A stretch of DNA of 64,000 bases from Tenrec ecaudatus (lineage: Eukaryota; Chordata; Mammalia; Afrosoricida; Tenrecidae), in assembly GCF_050624435.1 (NCBI RefSeq), contig NC_134545.1, positions 88,254,063 to 88,318,062 on the forward strand. The letters run 5' to 3'. The notes beneath the pieces were generated by a model that was not told where the DNA came from, did no database searches, and saw only the letters and a list, made by a program, of their open reading frames with translations. Below are positions 18,960 through 31,524 of the stretch, one piece after another (positions within the stretch are counted from its first letter, which is position 1; every line of letters starts with the position of its first letter). Position numbers and translations under genes: made by a program.

Positions 18960-21525
18960 TGCTCACAGCCACCCGCTTGCTCAACATCAAGTTGAAGGGC
19001 GGCCAGTGTGCTTGCTCTCCCATTTGCGGCTCCCTGTGATTCACTTCGTAACCTGAGAGGCATTTCCAGGATCTGATGGAGGCGCCGAGATGCTGAGGGC
19101 AAGCCCCCTGCAGCGATTCCAGGGTCGGGTGGCTTTGTCTCACCTCACATTTGTCTGACTCTGAGGCCCCCAGAGCTTCCGGACAAGGCTTACCAGACAC
19201 CACCATTGAGAAAACACAGTCTCAAGTCTGACAACTGGTGCCGGGTAGAGCTGCTGCCACCAGTGTGTTCTCTCCCAGAACCATGCCCTCCGGAGCCTGC
19301 GGGACTGAGCTCTGGGGTGTCCTCTGCACTGGAGGTCCTCCCGGAGACCTGCCATCCCGTCCACTCTGAGGTGTCATCTAGTGTCCCACGCTCTGCTCTG
19401 GAGAGAGAGAGAGAGACGTCCCCGCCCTGGCAGCTGAAGTCTGTGGGGTGTCTCCCATGCCCTGCTCCCTGAAGGGTGGGCATGGGCTAGCCTTGCCAAT
19501 CCCGCCCTCCCTTCCTTCTGAAAGTGTATTCAGGGGAACAGACTCCAACTTCAAGCAGTGCCAGCCCCTTCAGGCAGACTGTGGTCTGGAGGCCAGCACC
19601 AGGCACTCTGCAGCTTTCTCACTGGCCACCAGGGCTTGGAACCACAGGGATTTCTGGGCACCAGGGACAGCCATCGCTGGATGCCAGGCATCTCTGGATG
19701 AATGGCACGCCAGTTCACTCTGGCCAGGGGTGTCTGGGAGAGCCAACGCCATACCTGCCAGGGAAGAACTCTGGCCTGGGGCTCTGGGTCTGGGCTTGGG
19801 TCCAGGTGAAGGTGACTGAGGAGTAGGGAAGGACCATGCCAGGGACACTGTGGGGACTTGGCATCTGCCCCTTCACCCCTTAAGATGTGTTGAGGGTCAG
19901 ACTCCCTCTCAATATACCTCAATGTTCTCCATGTATCACTCCCACCCCTGTCTCCCTAGCCACCCTTCCAACCCACCCCAGAAACCTAGGCACAGAAACC
20001 AGAGTGCCCGGTGCCCAGAGGCTATGAAAGAGGAGGCTGGTAGAGGGAGGGCCACCACCACAAAGCATCTTTCATAGGTACCACAGGCTTCAGCTCCCTC
20101 CAGGATGGGGAAAGATATCCACAGGGTGTGGGGCGGGCTGGGCTGGGGTGGGGTGACAGTGGCATCGCTGGTCCTGTCTTCTTGGATGAGGTTGCCCAAA
20201 CAGAACCATGGATGCTATCTTCTTGACCACTCCCTCACCCTTACCTCCAAGCCACCAGCAAGGCCTCTTTTCCACTTCCTTCCACCCCACCGGCTGGCCT
20301 GGGCGAAGCTCTTTCTCTCTCGCCTCCACACCTCCCAGCCTGTATTCTACACTCGTCCCGGTGATCCTCCAGCCTATCTCAATGCCTCAGCCTGAGTGCT
20401 CTGTGCAGGAGCAAAGCCCGGCCAGCCTGCTCGGACACTGACTGCACAGAGACTAGAGTCCGCAGGCCTTTGCTCCACCAGCGGGAGAGGTTACGTGGCT
20501 TGGTCTGTAGAATTGTCCAGCTTCCTTCCTCCCTTCACTCTCGGCCTTGAACTCCCTGTGGCTGGCACACTGCAAGCTTCCATGGGCAACCCCTTATGGG
20601 CTTCTGGGAGCACCCCCACGGGGTCCAGCACCCGTTTCCTCCTCCACCTCAGCTGCCTCTTGCTCTCTCATCTCTATAACACCCTGGTTCAGGCAGTGGT
20701 CCTGTCTTTCACCTACACTTAAGGATGAACTTGCAGGCACCACCACTCCCAGGGAACAGCGTGTACCTGTCTCCTCTAAGCATGGAGAATGGATTTGACC
20801 ACTTGGCTTACCTGCTTTCACTTTGTGACAAAGTGAGTTCTAGCAAGAGTTAGACCAGAGTCCAGGGTTGGGGTGTCCCACTTCTTTTTTTGCATGTTCA
20901 ATGACACAGGCTGAGTGGGCCCATGAAAGAGCCCTCACTTCTGCTCAGGGGTGTGTTGCAGAAGATACTCCAGAGACATCCACTCAGGGCTGAGGGTTTG
21001 GGGTTCTCAGCATGTTGATTCTTTCTATATTTTCCTCTCGAGAAGGGAGACACCTAAGGCATCGCAAGGTGACTTGGCTCTGTTCCCAGTCTTCCTGGGG
21101 GAAGGCTCAGGGCCCATTCATCTACGTGCCCTTCCCAAAGCCAACGGGGCTGTGGTGTACGGAGCCTTCCTCCTGCAAGGCCGGTGATTCTCGGCAAGGT
21201 TCGGCAGCTCGGGGAGCTGAGAATCAGAGAGGCTGGGGGACGTGAGGTGTCATCCCTGTCCCTACCTCTCTGACTAGGTCTGCCATCTGGATGACCATCT
21301 CTGCTGGAATGAGCTCCCAGCTGGCAAGGAAGGAGACGGGAACAGCCACGGTGGAAGCCCGGAGGGAAGGGCTGAGTCAGCGTTGAGAGGGAGGCAGGCC
21401 AAGGACAGTGCGGCAAAGACAACCCCGCGTGTGTGGCCTGCAGTGGGCAGGTAGGAGGGGGCAGTCTTGCCCCACCAGCAGCACCCGCCCCTTACTCTGT
21501 AGACCACTCGGCACTTTTCACACAT
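18960..21525. other. Repeat-poor, moderately GC-rich DNA
   Basis: No gene supported. Overlapping open frames of 80-125 codons on both strands (for example 19448-19819 plus against 19551-19922 minus) show composition-driven openness. No Alu-like, LINE or LTR material recognised. Confidence 0.5.
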
Positions 21526-21529
21526 CCAG

Positions 21530-21650
21530 GACTTGGAACCTCACCCCGAAGCTTGATGACATCACTTGACAGAAGAGGAAACGGACACACTGCAGGCTGG
21601 GTGCCTTGGCCAGAGCAGCATAGGGTGCAGTCCGGCACCCACAGAGCACA
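21530..21650 (-). mobile_element. Possible MIR fragment
   Basis: CATCACTTGACAGAAGAGGAAACGGACACACTG followed by GGTGCCTTGGCCAGAGCAGCATAGGG resembles antisense MIR core ('acagatgaggaaactgaggcac..'). Confidence 0.4.
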
Positions 21651-21689
21651 CCATATTCCTCTGATTCTTGGACGCTTCCTCCCCCCCAC

Positions 21690-22160
21690 CCCACTACCAT
21701 GGCACCAGGTCTACCTCACAAATCCTGCTAGGCTGGCGCATGTACACTGGTACAGATAAGAGCTTTTGACACACTGAATCCAGGAGAGATAAACCCCTCA
21801 GAAACAGTAATGGGAGTAATGATTCCATGAGGGTGCTGGAAAGGAGTTGGTGGGGATGTGTGAGGGGGGAACTGACAGCAATGATGAATGTATAACAACC
21901 CTCAAGGGGCGTGAATAACAGAAATGTGGGTGAAGAGATACATCAGGTGGCATAAGATATGTATATATAAACATATATATATATAATTTACTAAGGGTTC
22001 ACAAGGGTGGGAGGGTGGGAGCAGGAGGGAATAAAGAGGAGCTGGCATCAAAGGGCTCAAGTAGAAAGAAAATGTCTGTACAAGTTTGCTCGATATCACT
22101 GACTTACGGACTATTTTATTATCTGTAAGAGCCCCCAATAAAGTGATTTTTTAAAAAGAA
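21690..22160 (+). mobile_element. LINE 3' end (AATAAAATG-tail family)
   Basis: GGTCTACCTCACAAATCCTGCTAGGCTGGCGCATGTACACTGG, TGTGGGTGAAGAGATACATCAGG, AAGGGCTCAAGTAGAAAG, and terminal TCTGTAAGAGCCCCCAATAAAGTGATTTTTTAAAAAG. About 470 bp, 5'-truncated. Confidence 0.82.
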
Positions 22161-22516
22161 AGACTGATGTTCACACCTGGAGCCCTCTCTCAAATGGGCA
22201 GCTCTGCCATGGGGGCTGTGCCACGGTTCTCCTCTCGCTGCGTACCCACTGGTCCAGATGGCTAGTTGGCCCTCCCGCTGGCTGCTCTTCCTGAAACACC
22301 CATGCTCACCCCCACTCAGGTCACCGCTCTCTCCAATACCTAGTCTGGCACCCCGATCTTCCAGGTGCCCGCTTTTTATCATGCATGGCTCGGCTCAGGG
22401 GCACCCTCTGTCATGCTGCTGTTCCTGACCACCTGACCTCCAGACTCCCATGTTGAATTACCTTGGTATTTTTCTTTCTAGCATCTACCTCCACCCCTCT
22501 TCCATTAGTTATCCTG

Positions 22517-24927
22517 TGATGGCCTGGGTGCTCCTGTGATGTTGGAAGCTATACCCCTACGATTTCACATACCAGCAGGGTCACCTACTTCCAGACTAAG
22601 ACTAAGACAGAAGAACGTGGTTGTCTATTTCTGGAGTGGGGGGGGTGGGGACACTGAAAACCTTAGGAACAGAACTGGAACATGCCTGATCGAGTACCAG
22701 AAGATGTTGGAAGGCACTCAAAATACGACTGGGGAAGGGCTCCCCCCCGCCCCCAAAGGCAGGGCTACATTAGTGATGTGGGCGGAGCAAAGTTTCCAGG
22801 CCCTTCGGTTGCTGAGGGGACACGACTCAAAATGAGAACAAATGGCTGCAGACATCCATTAAGAATCAGAAATGGAACATATACGTCTAGGGAAGGCGGA
22901 AGTCGTCAAATGAAAGGGCGCACATAAAGATCAACAGCCCAGGCATTAGTCAGCCCAGGGCATCAGATAATGGCGTGGTCTTGGCCATTTAAAACCAGAC
23001 AGCCCTATGATGATCCACCGTGCTGGAAAGAAGAAGCTGACGAGCAGTGGCAAGGCATTCACCACCAGAAAGGGCATTTCCACAGACAGTGACAAAAAGA
23101 GCAGCTGAAATGATCACACCAACCACTAGTGCCAAGGATGAGAAACTTGAAGATCCCTTACCCTAGTCTGTGATCTGACATCAATCAAGCATGACAGTTA
23201 TGAGTGATTAGACTTCCAACATTGGAAATAAAGACGAAGGATCAGCAGTTGACAAATGTAGCCTTGCGATGGAAATGCTGCTGGAGACCACCTGATAGCA
23301 TTTTGCAAGATCAACCACGGCAAATATCCTTTTTGAATAACACAATTATACCCAAGGTTCTGGCCAGCGGGGATACACAGGCATCCAATTGGCTACATCT
23401 GGGGAAAGAGAAGACGGAGAAACTCAGTTTCCTCAGTCAGAACCAGATCAGGAGCCAACAGTGGGAGGGATCACTAACTGCCCCTATGCTAGCTCTAGCT
23501 GAAGATGAAAACAAGAAATCAAGTACAAGAGAGCCCAAAGCTGATGTTGAGTATATCCCACCCGAACTGGGAGACCACGTCAAGAACAGACTGGGTGCCC
23601 TGAACACTGATGACCAGACCAGAGGAGCTGTGAGATTCCATCCAGGACATCATGCAGGATGAAAATAAAAGGTCACAAAAAGATAAGAAAAAGGACAAAA
23701 GACCAAAACGGATGTCAGGAGAGGCTCTGAACGTTGCTCTTGAACACAGAGTACCTACCGCAAAAGGAAGAAGCAATGGAGTACAAGAGCTGGGCAGAGA
23801 TTCTAAAAGGCGGCCGCAGAAGACAAAAGTCAAGTATTATAATGAAACATGCAGACGCCTGGAGGTAGAAAACCAAAAAGGAGAGCACACTCCGTACTTC
23901 TCGAGCCGAGAAGATTAAAAAGAAAAAAAATCCAAGCTTTGAGTTGCAAGATTGAAGGATCCTATGAGCAAAATAGCAAATGATTCGGGAAGCATCAAAA
24001 GAAGGTAGAGGGGGTACAGGCACGGTGCCAACAATAACTGGATGATGTTCAATCACTTCAAGAAGGTAGCAAGGGGTCAAGACCTGATGGCAGTGGAGGA
24101 GATCCAGACTGCAGTAAGGCAGTGGCGAAAAGCCAGGGTCCGGGAAATTGATAGAATAAAAACCTACATGTTTCAACAAATGAATGCATCACGACAGGTG
24201 CTTGCTCATCTGGGCCAAGAAATTTGGAAGTCTGGCCAACCAACTGGAAAAGATCCCTATCTGTGCCCATTCTCAATAAAAGTGACCCAATAGAATATGG
24301 AAACTATCGGACACATCATTGATATCACAGGAAGTACGGTTTGCTGAAGAGAATTCAAGAGTGTTCTCATTGACAGAGAACAGCCTGAGATTCAAGCCAA
24401 ATTCAGAAGAGGGTGTGGAATGGAGTATTGTTGCTACTATTAGATGGATCTTGGCTAAAAGCAGAGCGTACGAGAGAGGTGTGTACTGAGGCTCCATGGA
24501 TGATGCAAAGGCATCCTACTCGGTGGGTTATAAAAAATAATGGACATCATTTCAAATGATGGAAACTCCTGAGCACGCCATGGTGGATAAGTGGAACCTG
24601 TGCACAGGCCAAGAGGCAGTCGTTTGAACAGAATAGGAGGGTACCACAGTCACAGGGCTCCTTAGATGAGCGGATGCAGGACCTCATCTTGCATCCATAT
24701 TGTGGACATGTCGCCAGGAGAGAGCCGTCCCTGGAGAAGGAAACCACGCTCAGTCCATTAGAGGGGCACCTCCAGCGAGGTGGACCCACACAGAGGCTGA
24801 GCAATGGGCTCCAACACACGGATGGTGGCAAGAAGGCGCAGGACAGGGCAGGGGTTTGTTCTGTTGTCCGTCCGTCCGTAGCGCTGCTGTGAGTCAAATG
24901 GGGCAGCACCTGAGAATAACAGCAGCT
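22517..24927 (+). mobile_element. RTE LINE remnant, longest copy, internal deletion
   Basis: Decayed RTE-type element covering the 5' region, the apurinic endonuclease domain and part of the RT. Landmarks: ACCAGCAGGGTCACC and CTTCCAGACTAAGACTAAGACAG (5'); ACTTGAAGATCCC; TTGGAAATAAAGACGAAGGATCAGCAG (endonuclease); GAGTATATCCCACCCGAACTGGGAGACCACG; TGTCAGGAGAGGCTCTGAACGTTGCTCTTGAAC; GAAATTTGGAAGTCTGGCCAACCAACTGGAAAAGATCC; GAGATTCAAGCCAAATTCAGAAGAGGGTGTGG. After about 24,640 it jumps to the 3' end (ATTGTGGACATGTCGCCAGGAGAG), so the RT catalytic box and thumb are missing. The tail ends with GTTTGTTCTGTTGTCCG and AATAACAGCAG. Stops throughout, so it is dead. The element is the likely source type for AfroSINE mobilisation. 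Confidence 0.85.
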
Positions 24928-24934
24928 CTTAGCA

Positions 24935-26335
24935 CTCCCGGACGTTCCTCATTTATTGGTCTGACACCCCACCCCCCACTGGAGAGGGCGCTTCCTGAAA
25001 AGGACGTCTCAGTTTGTCTGTCTGTCTGAGCTGCGACGGCAGTACCCGCAGCTGGACCCGGCACACGGGAAGGCCCCGTAGCACAGTCTCTGCAGGGTAA
25101 ACTTGTGAGCCGGCAGGCTGATTACAGGGTGGGAGGGTGATTTGGGGAGGTGGGGGAGTAATTACAGTAAGAGAAGACCCAGCACGGAATGGACACAGGA
25201 GGCAGGAGGAAAGCTGGCTTGAAGTCGGCACATGGGAGCTGCCCAGGCCTATAATCGAGTCCACCTTTTAAAAAACCCAGCATTCCAGGCAGCCCTTCCT
25301 TTGTTTTGTCCGCTCCTGCTACACAAGGTCACCAGTAGGTCCCTGCCCGGGGTGTGTGTCGCGGGGCGGGGGGGAAGAGGGGGGCTGCAGGGCCTGCCAG
25401 CATCTCCAAGAGCCCGAGGCCCTCCAGGGAGGATTTTCCCAGGGTGGCACCTGGTGGAGAAATGGGGGACCGCCTACAGCAGGGAGAGGGCCCTTCTTCT
25501 CCAGCCATTGCGCAAGATCACCCCCCCCCCATTTCCTTTGGCAGGGGAACAAACACCGGATCTGCTGACAGAGCCTGGGGAGGGGGGCAGTGGGGAGGAA
25601 GGCCCTGCAGAGAGAGAAGTTGCCTGCAATTCCCTGACACCGGCCTGCCTCCTGAGTCAGGGGTACAGAGGAACCGGGCAGCGAGCGATCTACAAGAACC
25701 ACTCCGGGCATGCAGGGGCCTGCCCACGGGCTGGCAATGCTTCCCTGGATGGTGGCTATAGGTTTTCTGGTCTCCCTAGGACCCCCACTCAGCTTCGCCC
25801 AAGACACCCGTCAGCCCTGGGACAGCGGTGGGGGCGGGTCTGATGCAGACGCTGTCTGGGCACTTGAAGTTCCGGGGTCCCTGGTCCCAGGCCTGTGCTT
25901 TTTCCATCAGCAGCTCCACACGCTCCACTTCACTCTGCAAGGACCATTTCCTCCCAGGCAGCCTCCTTAGGGCGGCACACGCAGGATGCACAGGAAATTC
26001 ACTCCAAGTTCAGGATGGACAACAGGAGATGGATTTTCCACAAGTGTCTTCACAATCCCGCAGGAAGTTCCATGTCAACAGCAGGCTGCCCCAGAGGCTG
26101 CTGCTGACTCCGCCGGGCTGGATCCGCTGTCTGGAGGGACTTCATGGCTGCCCGGGCCTCTGAAGTGCAGGGGTCACTTGCAGGGAGAGGATTCTCCCCT
26201 GCGGACCTCGCTCACTTCTGCACGCCTCGTGAGCAAGGCATTAAGTGCTCTCTCTTTCTGCGCTTTCTTTTCCAAGGTGCTTTGTATGCAGGCAGGTCTC
26301 CTAATAGATTTGGAAGACAGGAAGTCTCTGTGGGG
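24935..26335. other. GC-rich DNA without recognisable gene
   Basis: Frames up to 203 codons (25232-25843 plus) overlap 162 codons open on the minus strand (25319-25807). The translations are proline-, glycine- and arginine-rich with no domain. I regard these as a composition effect. Confidence 0.5.
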
Positions 26336-26339
26336 CAAA

Positions 26340-26545
26340 AGGAGCCCTGGTGGTCCAGGACCTAAGTGCTGAAAGGCTGGTCTGAACACACAAGCTGCTC
26401 CGTGGGAGAGAGATGGGGCAGACTGCCACTCCAGCGATTCCGGTTTTGGAAACTCTATGGGGCAGTATCATGCTGTAGGGGCCCTATGCAGTAGAACCCA
26501 CTCTATGGCGTCCCGTTTGCTTTGGGTTCGGGTTCTCAAATGCAG
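26340..26545 (+). mobile_element. AfroSINE, plus orientation
   Basis: GGAGCCCTGGTGGTCCAGGACCTAAGTGCTGAAAGG head, GCTCCGTGGGAGAGAGATGGGGC, and TTTTGGAAACTCTATGGGGCAGTATC body. The tail is degraded. Confidence 0.88.
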
Positions 26546-26638
26546 CCAAAGGGCAGGTGTGCTTATGATCCATCACCAAAGACATAGTTTCCTTTGGATC
26601 TGGGTTTCTTTCCCATTACACAACCCACTGTCTGGACA

Positions 26639-26662
26639 GCCATCCATCCATCCATCCATCCA
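26639..26662. repeat. (CCAT)n short tract
   Basis: Five CCAT units within CAGCCATCCATCCATCCATCCATCCAGG. Confidence 0.85.
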
Positions 26663-26664
26663 GG

Positions 26665-28745
26665 CCCCTTAGCGCCACCCCCATGGGCCCTGGGAACATG
26701 GAGAATGGATGATGTGAATGTGCTGGGGTTCCTGCTGCTTGCTGTGCCCTCTTGAAGCCGCCTGTCCCTGACCCATCACCCTGCATTTTCCGCAGGCACC
26801 CGGGACCGGACCGGGGGCTGTGCTGGGCTAACATCCTTGGTGACAAGTAGGGTCAAATGAAAGTCTCTTTGCCATCGCCATTCTTGTCTCCTACTGGGAC
26901 AGCTGCCAAAGCCCAAACCTCCAAGCACTCAGTCTGCCCCCCTTCCGGCAAACCCAGGAGAGGCAAGACCCAACCGATTACAATAGGTGTCAATCCGGAA
27001 GGGATTGTTTTTAAAACAAAGCCTACTCTGCTTCACAAACAGATCCATCCCGGTTCCTTTTAAAACTGGGATCCGTAAAAGAGGCTGAGCTTTGTCCTCA
27101 AGAGCTGAACTGACTCGGAAGCTTTGGAACTCTGCCAGAATAAAAAGCAAGGCTCACCCCCACCCATGGGTGGTAATATGAATGCTACTTGGCCAGGCCC
27201 GGAGTTGGGTGGGGAACTATGGCAAGGCCACCGCCTCCTTCTCAAACACCAGTTGCCGGCCCGCTCCATCTCCTTCGAAGACAAACCCAGGACTGAGGCC
27301 TGTAGTTGAGTTCACTGAATTGTGCCCATATCAATTTCCTGCTGTTGATAACGCACTTCGTGTCATGTGTGTCCTGTAAGGTGGTTACATAAGATGCTGC
27401 CACCGGGGGAGCTGGCTGTGCGATAGTGAAAAGTGCTTAGATTTCTCCTTCATTTGGGGAAAGCACCACTTAGCCTGCAGTTCGGTGGCGGTGTTGGCGG
27501 GGAAGTCTTTCAAGTGCCCGGTATTTTTGCATCTGTTCTTTCGAATCAAATGATTTTTAAAAATAAAAAGTGTAAGAAAATATGCTGTGGCTCAGGAAAC
27601 TAGATAAGCAATCTCACTCAATTCATAACTACATGGAGACAGTGCATTGAAAGCCTAGGACTCTCCGCCTGGCAACAGCACTGAAACAAGGACAAACGCA
27701 ACGGCGCAACTGCGGAGAAATCACTCAGAACTCACTCGGCAGCTGCGACCTCGGCTGCCCAACGGAACGAGAGAGCCCCGTGGGATTCAGGGCACCGCCC
27801 TGCCCCCAAATGGAGCCCTCCTGAAATATGAGTCAGCAACGGCAGTCTGGGCGGCTGTTGGGAAGCTTGGTCCTCGGGCTGAACCTCCCAGGTCCCTGAC
27901 CTGCAGGGTGTGGAGATGAGAGAGTAGGGACAAAGACAGAGATGGGGGAGGCTGGTGGTGGCCATGCCTCCTTGCCCATGGGGCACAGAGGAAGAATCCC
28001 AGCCCTGCCAATTTGGCTGACGAAGTGAGGGTGCGAAGATATTTGAATACTCTTTAAATTGGGTTTAAGGCCGGCCAGCCTGCAGGGTGACGGCGAGCAG
28101 CGGGGTGGAGGTAGGAAGACCGCCTAGGACAAGGACTAACACAGAGACAGTGCTCGAGAGAAGCTGTCCATACGGAAGAAGGAGCAGGCCCAATTCCCAA
28201 TGGGGCAGCAAGTCTGAACAAATCACTTACGAGGTGTCCAGCCTCAGGATAGGAATGTGGCAGAAGGGGATGAGGCCCCAAAGATCGGCCAAAAGGGCAG
28301 GTATGTCTCCCTCACCTTTACACAATGTGGGGTTGTTTGAAGGCTCAGGCATACGGAGAGCCACCCCCGCTTCTCCCTGCTTTGACCTCTGCCCCAGGGC
28401 TTCTAGACCCTGGAATAACTCACCAACCTTTCCCAGGATGCGTTGCTAAAGAAGTGTGTATACCCCATGGTGCCCATGCCTTTCCAATGGGCTCTGCAGG
28501 CCTCGCATGGACAGAGAGCCCAGGGAACAGTGGCTACGATGCCTGGCTTGTGTGCATGATGTTCTGACAGGATCTGACTTGCAAACGAGTGAACTACCAA
28601 GGCCCCTTTCCGTTTCTTTTCCCAATTCCTCTGCTTTCTCTATCTCAAATCTTGAAGCATCTCCTCCACCTTACCCCCCCACCCCCACCCCCGACTACCC
28701 TGAGCCTGCAGCCAGCGGGGCCAGAGATCGAGCTCTGGTTCTGCA
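26665..28745. other. No gene or clear repeat recognised
   Basis: Mixed composition. AT-richer around 27,540-27,640 (AATCAAATGATTTTTAAAAATAAAAAG). ORFs are short. Confidence 0.5.
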
Positions 28746-28750
28746 GCAGT

Positions 28751-28755
28751 CTCTG

Positions 28756-28842
<87 letters not shown>
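28751..28842. repeat. (CT)n microsatellite
   Basis: About 45 CT units with one TTT interruption. It is flanked by a C-rich stretch (28673-28692). Serine-leucine frames here are artefacts. Confidence 0.98.
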
Positions 28843-28843
<1 letters not shown>

Positions 28844-29124
28844 CTCAAGAGCTCCTTAGCAGCAAACTCAGTTCTTCCCTGGGCCTCCAGACCATCCCAG
28901 GCCTCACTTCCAGGTACGGCGTCCTGGCCTGGCACGAGTCAAGCCCCTCACCAGCACCCACTGATTGGCTGTAACAAGGTGGTCTTTTCCTGGAGCATAG
29001 GACCAGAGTGGAGGAAGGGAACCAAACAGATGCCCACCAGCCCTGTAGCCGCACCCACTGCCAGGGCCACACCCATCACCAGGGTCACACCCACAGGAGA
29101 ACATGACCTCTGGGCTTTTTGCCA

Positions 29125-29240
29125 AAACAAAACAAAGTTCACTGCCATTGAGTGGCTGACCCTATAGGACAGAGCACAATGGCCCCTGTGAGTTTCTGAA
29201 GCGGTTGCTCTCGATGGGAATAGAACTCTTGAGACCCCGA
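29125..29240 (-). mobile_element. AfroSINE 3' part
   Basis: AAAACAAAACAAAGTTCACTGCCATTGAGTGGCTGACCCTATAGGACAGAGCAC, then CCCCTGTGAGTTTCTGAAG. Head absent. Confidence 0.8.
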
Positions 29241-29244
29241 GAGT

Positions 29245-30305
29245 GTACACTTCCCAGGAGTGATGTGACCAGGAGCTAGCAGGGATGGGACTGGAAAGGT
29301 GGGAAAAGCCATGGTGAGGACAGTGGACCCTGATGCCAGGGGCTCCCGGGGCTCCTAGAACACCTGCTAGGATGCAGAATCCTTGGTCTGCCCAATGCAG
29401 AATTTCTGGCCGGGAAGCCCGCCTTTTCTGGGCCTGCCTCTCCAGCTTACCTGGGAGGAAGGGGATGATCCTCTGCTTAGGATCCTTTTGACCACCTTCG
29501 ATGGGAAACTTATCCAGGAGCTGCATCTGAGAAGGCAAACAGAGGGCGTGGGTTCAGAGACAGTGCCGGTTCTGGTTCTCCACACCGTGGGGCTCTGCTC
29601 TGGCCCCTCTCCCCCAACCCCCACCCGGACATCACACGGATGAGTGATACTTCCAACCCCTCCTTTCACAGGCGACTAACAAGTCCTGCAGAGACTAACA
29701 AGTCCCTGTGCATCAAAGAGAAGCGGGGATGGGCGTGGGGGACGGGTGCAGAAGGTGTCTGGAGATGCCCTGAGCCTGGCTGGGGGTGCTGGGGGGAGCC
29801 GGCAGTCTTTTAGACCAGGCTAGAGGTGGTGTTTACAAAAGCCTCCTGGAGGCTGCTTTCTTTCAGAAGTCATCAGCCAGCCACCCTTCTCAGCCCTCCC
29901 GGGACAAGACAGGGGAGGAGGTTCATCCGATGCTGCAGACAGACCACCCACCTTCCAGAACAGCTCCACAGACACAGATGGGATTCGAATCGCAAAGCCA
30001 AGTTCATCCCCTTGCCCCCACTGCTGGAAGATCCCCTCCTCCGTTTCCTATCTTCCCCACTCTGAGAATGCTGCTGTTTTCCCAGGACACCCCCCCGCCC
30101 CCCTGGAAGAGTTTCCAGGGGTCTGGAGAAATGACTGCTTTTCCTTCAGCTATTCTGGGAGAAAGTGCTGCGCTCACTGGAAAACACATAGGAGGGCCAG
30201 CTGGACAAGGCTAGGGATTCTGTGTCTCCCTTCAGGCAGGGGCAGGGCTGGAGTGGGGAGAGCAGGGATCCATCCCCAGTGCCTGGGCTGTGTCTGTGTA
30301 TGAGG
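29245..30305. other. No gene or clear repeat recognised
   Basis: Overlapping opposite-strand ORFs of about 85-196 codons lack domains. No repeat family recognised. Confidence 0.5.
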
Positions 30306-30309
30306 GTCA

Positions 30310-30925
30310 GGGCCGTAATAGCTGAAACTCATTCGTTCACATATCTATTCATTCACACACCCAAGCACTCAAGTATGTGCCGAGTGCCTCCTTAGAGCCA
30401 CAGGCACCAAGGTTCTGGCGGTCAGGACGACAATCGAAGACCAGGCCCTCATGGAGTTGGCCCTCCAGGGGAGGGGAGCAAACAGGAACGGCTGCTTCGG
30501 TGGGATGTCGGAGCGTGCATGCCAATGCTCTGAAGAAAAGCGAGCGGTAGGACAAGGCGCTGTGATCTTGTACAGGGCGCTGGGGAAGGCCTTACCAAGA
30601 TGCCCACCAAAATGCCCCCCACAACGGAGTCTGACAGAAGGTGGGAGAAGCAAGCCATTTGGATGCAGGCGTGGGGAGAATATTACAGGCAAAGAGAACA
30701 GGAAAAGCCAAGTGCCTAGAAAATCCAGTTTGGCTGGAGTGGAGTGAGCAAGGGCCATGGAGACAATGAGATCCAAGGTGCCTGAGAGGTCAGATCAGGG
30801 AGGGTCTTGGAGGCCAAGGTGGGCACTATGGGTTTCTCCTGAGGGAAAGGGAAATCCCTGGAAGGTTTTGAGCCAGAGAACCTTTCCTATTTGGAAAGGA
30901 CGGCTGTAGCTACAGGGTAGGGAGT
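30310..30925 (+). mobile_element. L2 LINE 3' region
   Basis: Order of motifs: TCATTCGTTCACATATCTATTCATTCAC, CTCAAGTATGTGCCGAGTGCC, CAGGCCCTCATGGAGTTGGCCC, TATTACAGGCAAAGAGAACAGG, TTTGGCTGGAGTGGAGTGAGCAAGGG, GAGGTCAGATCAGGGAGGGTCTTGGAGGCC and GGAAGGTTTTGAGCCAGAGAA. This is the arrangement of an ancient mammalian LINE 3' region (L2-type). It has no coding capacity. Confidence 0.7.
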
Positions 30926-31289
30926 GGACACGGTGGCAGCGAGACTAATGCTGAGCCTGTGCATGGTTGGCTTGGAGGTCTATCTCTGTATCTGTTTCTC
31001 TGTCTCTCAGGATACTCTCCTGTCCAGTCACTGCCCAATATTCACAGGTCACCTGGAGCCCAAAGACAAAGGGCTGGGTCACTGGTGGATTCCATGCCAA
31101 ACAAGACAGAGGCTGCATCATGGCTGGCTTTTACGTCCTTGAAGGCAGACAGGCACGAAACAAAAGCCGGCGCCCGCATTCCGAAACCTGAATATTGCTG
31201 GCCCTTCCTTCCCTCATGCATGAAGCAGTTGCCCAGCAGGTCTGACCGCAGGACTCCACAAATAGGTACTTAGGATTAAAACAGTTTTA

Positions 31290-31520
31290 AATTTAAAAAC
31301 TAGTGATGAACAAAATAATAATAATATATAAATTATCAAGGGTTCAGGGGGGAGGGAGGATGGAGAGGAAATGAGGAGCTGATACCAAAGGTTCAAGTAG
31401 AAAGCAGGTGTTTTGAGAATGATGATGGTAACATATGTATGAATGTGCTGGACACAATTGATGTATATATGGATTGTGATAAGAGTTGTATGAGCCCCTA
31501 ATAAAATGTTTTTTTTTAAC
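31290..31520 (+). mobile_element. LINE 3' end (AATAAAATG-tail family)
   Basis: GATGAACAAAATAATAATAATATATAAATTATCAAGGGTTCAGG, ATGAGGAGCTGATACCAAAGG, ACACAATTGATGTATATATGGATTGTGATAAGAGTTGTATGAGCCCCTAATAAAATG plus T-run. Well conserved, so relatively young. Confidence 0.85.
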
Positions 31521-31524
31521 ATGT

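Noticed and set aside
25232..25843. 203-codon open frame on the plus strand
   Set aside because: GC-rich, with a simultaneous 162-codon minus frame; no domain and no splice-site support.
28456..29167. Long serine-leucine frames
   Set aside because: Translation of the (CT)n microsatellite.
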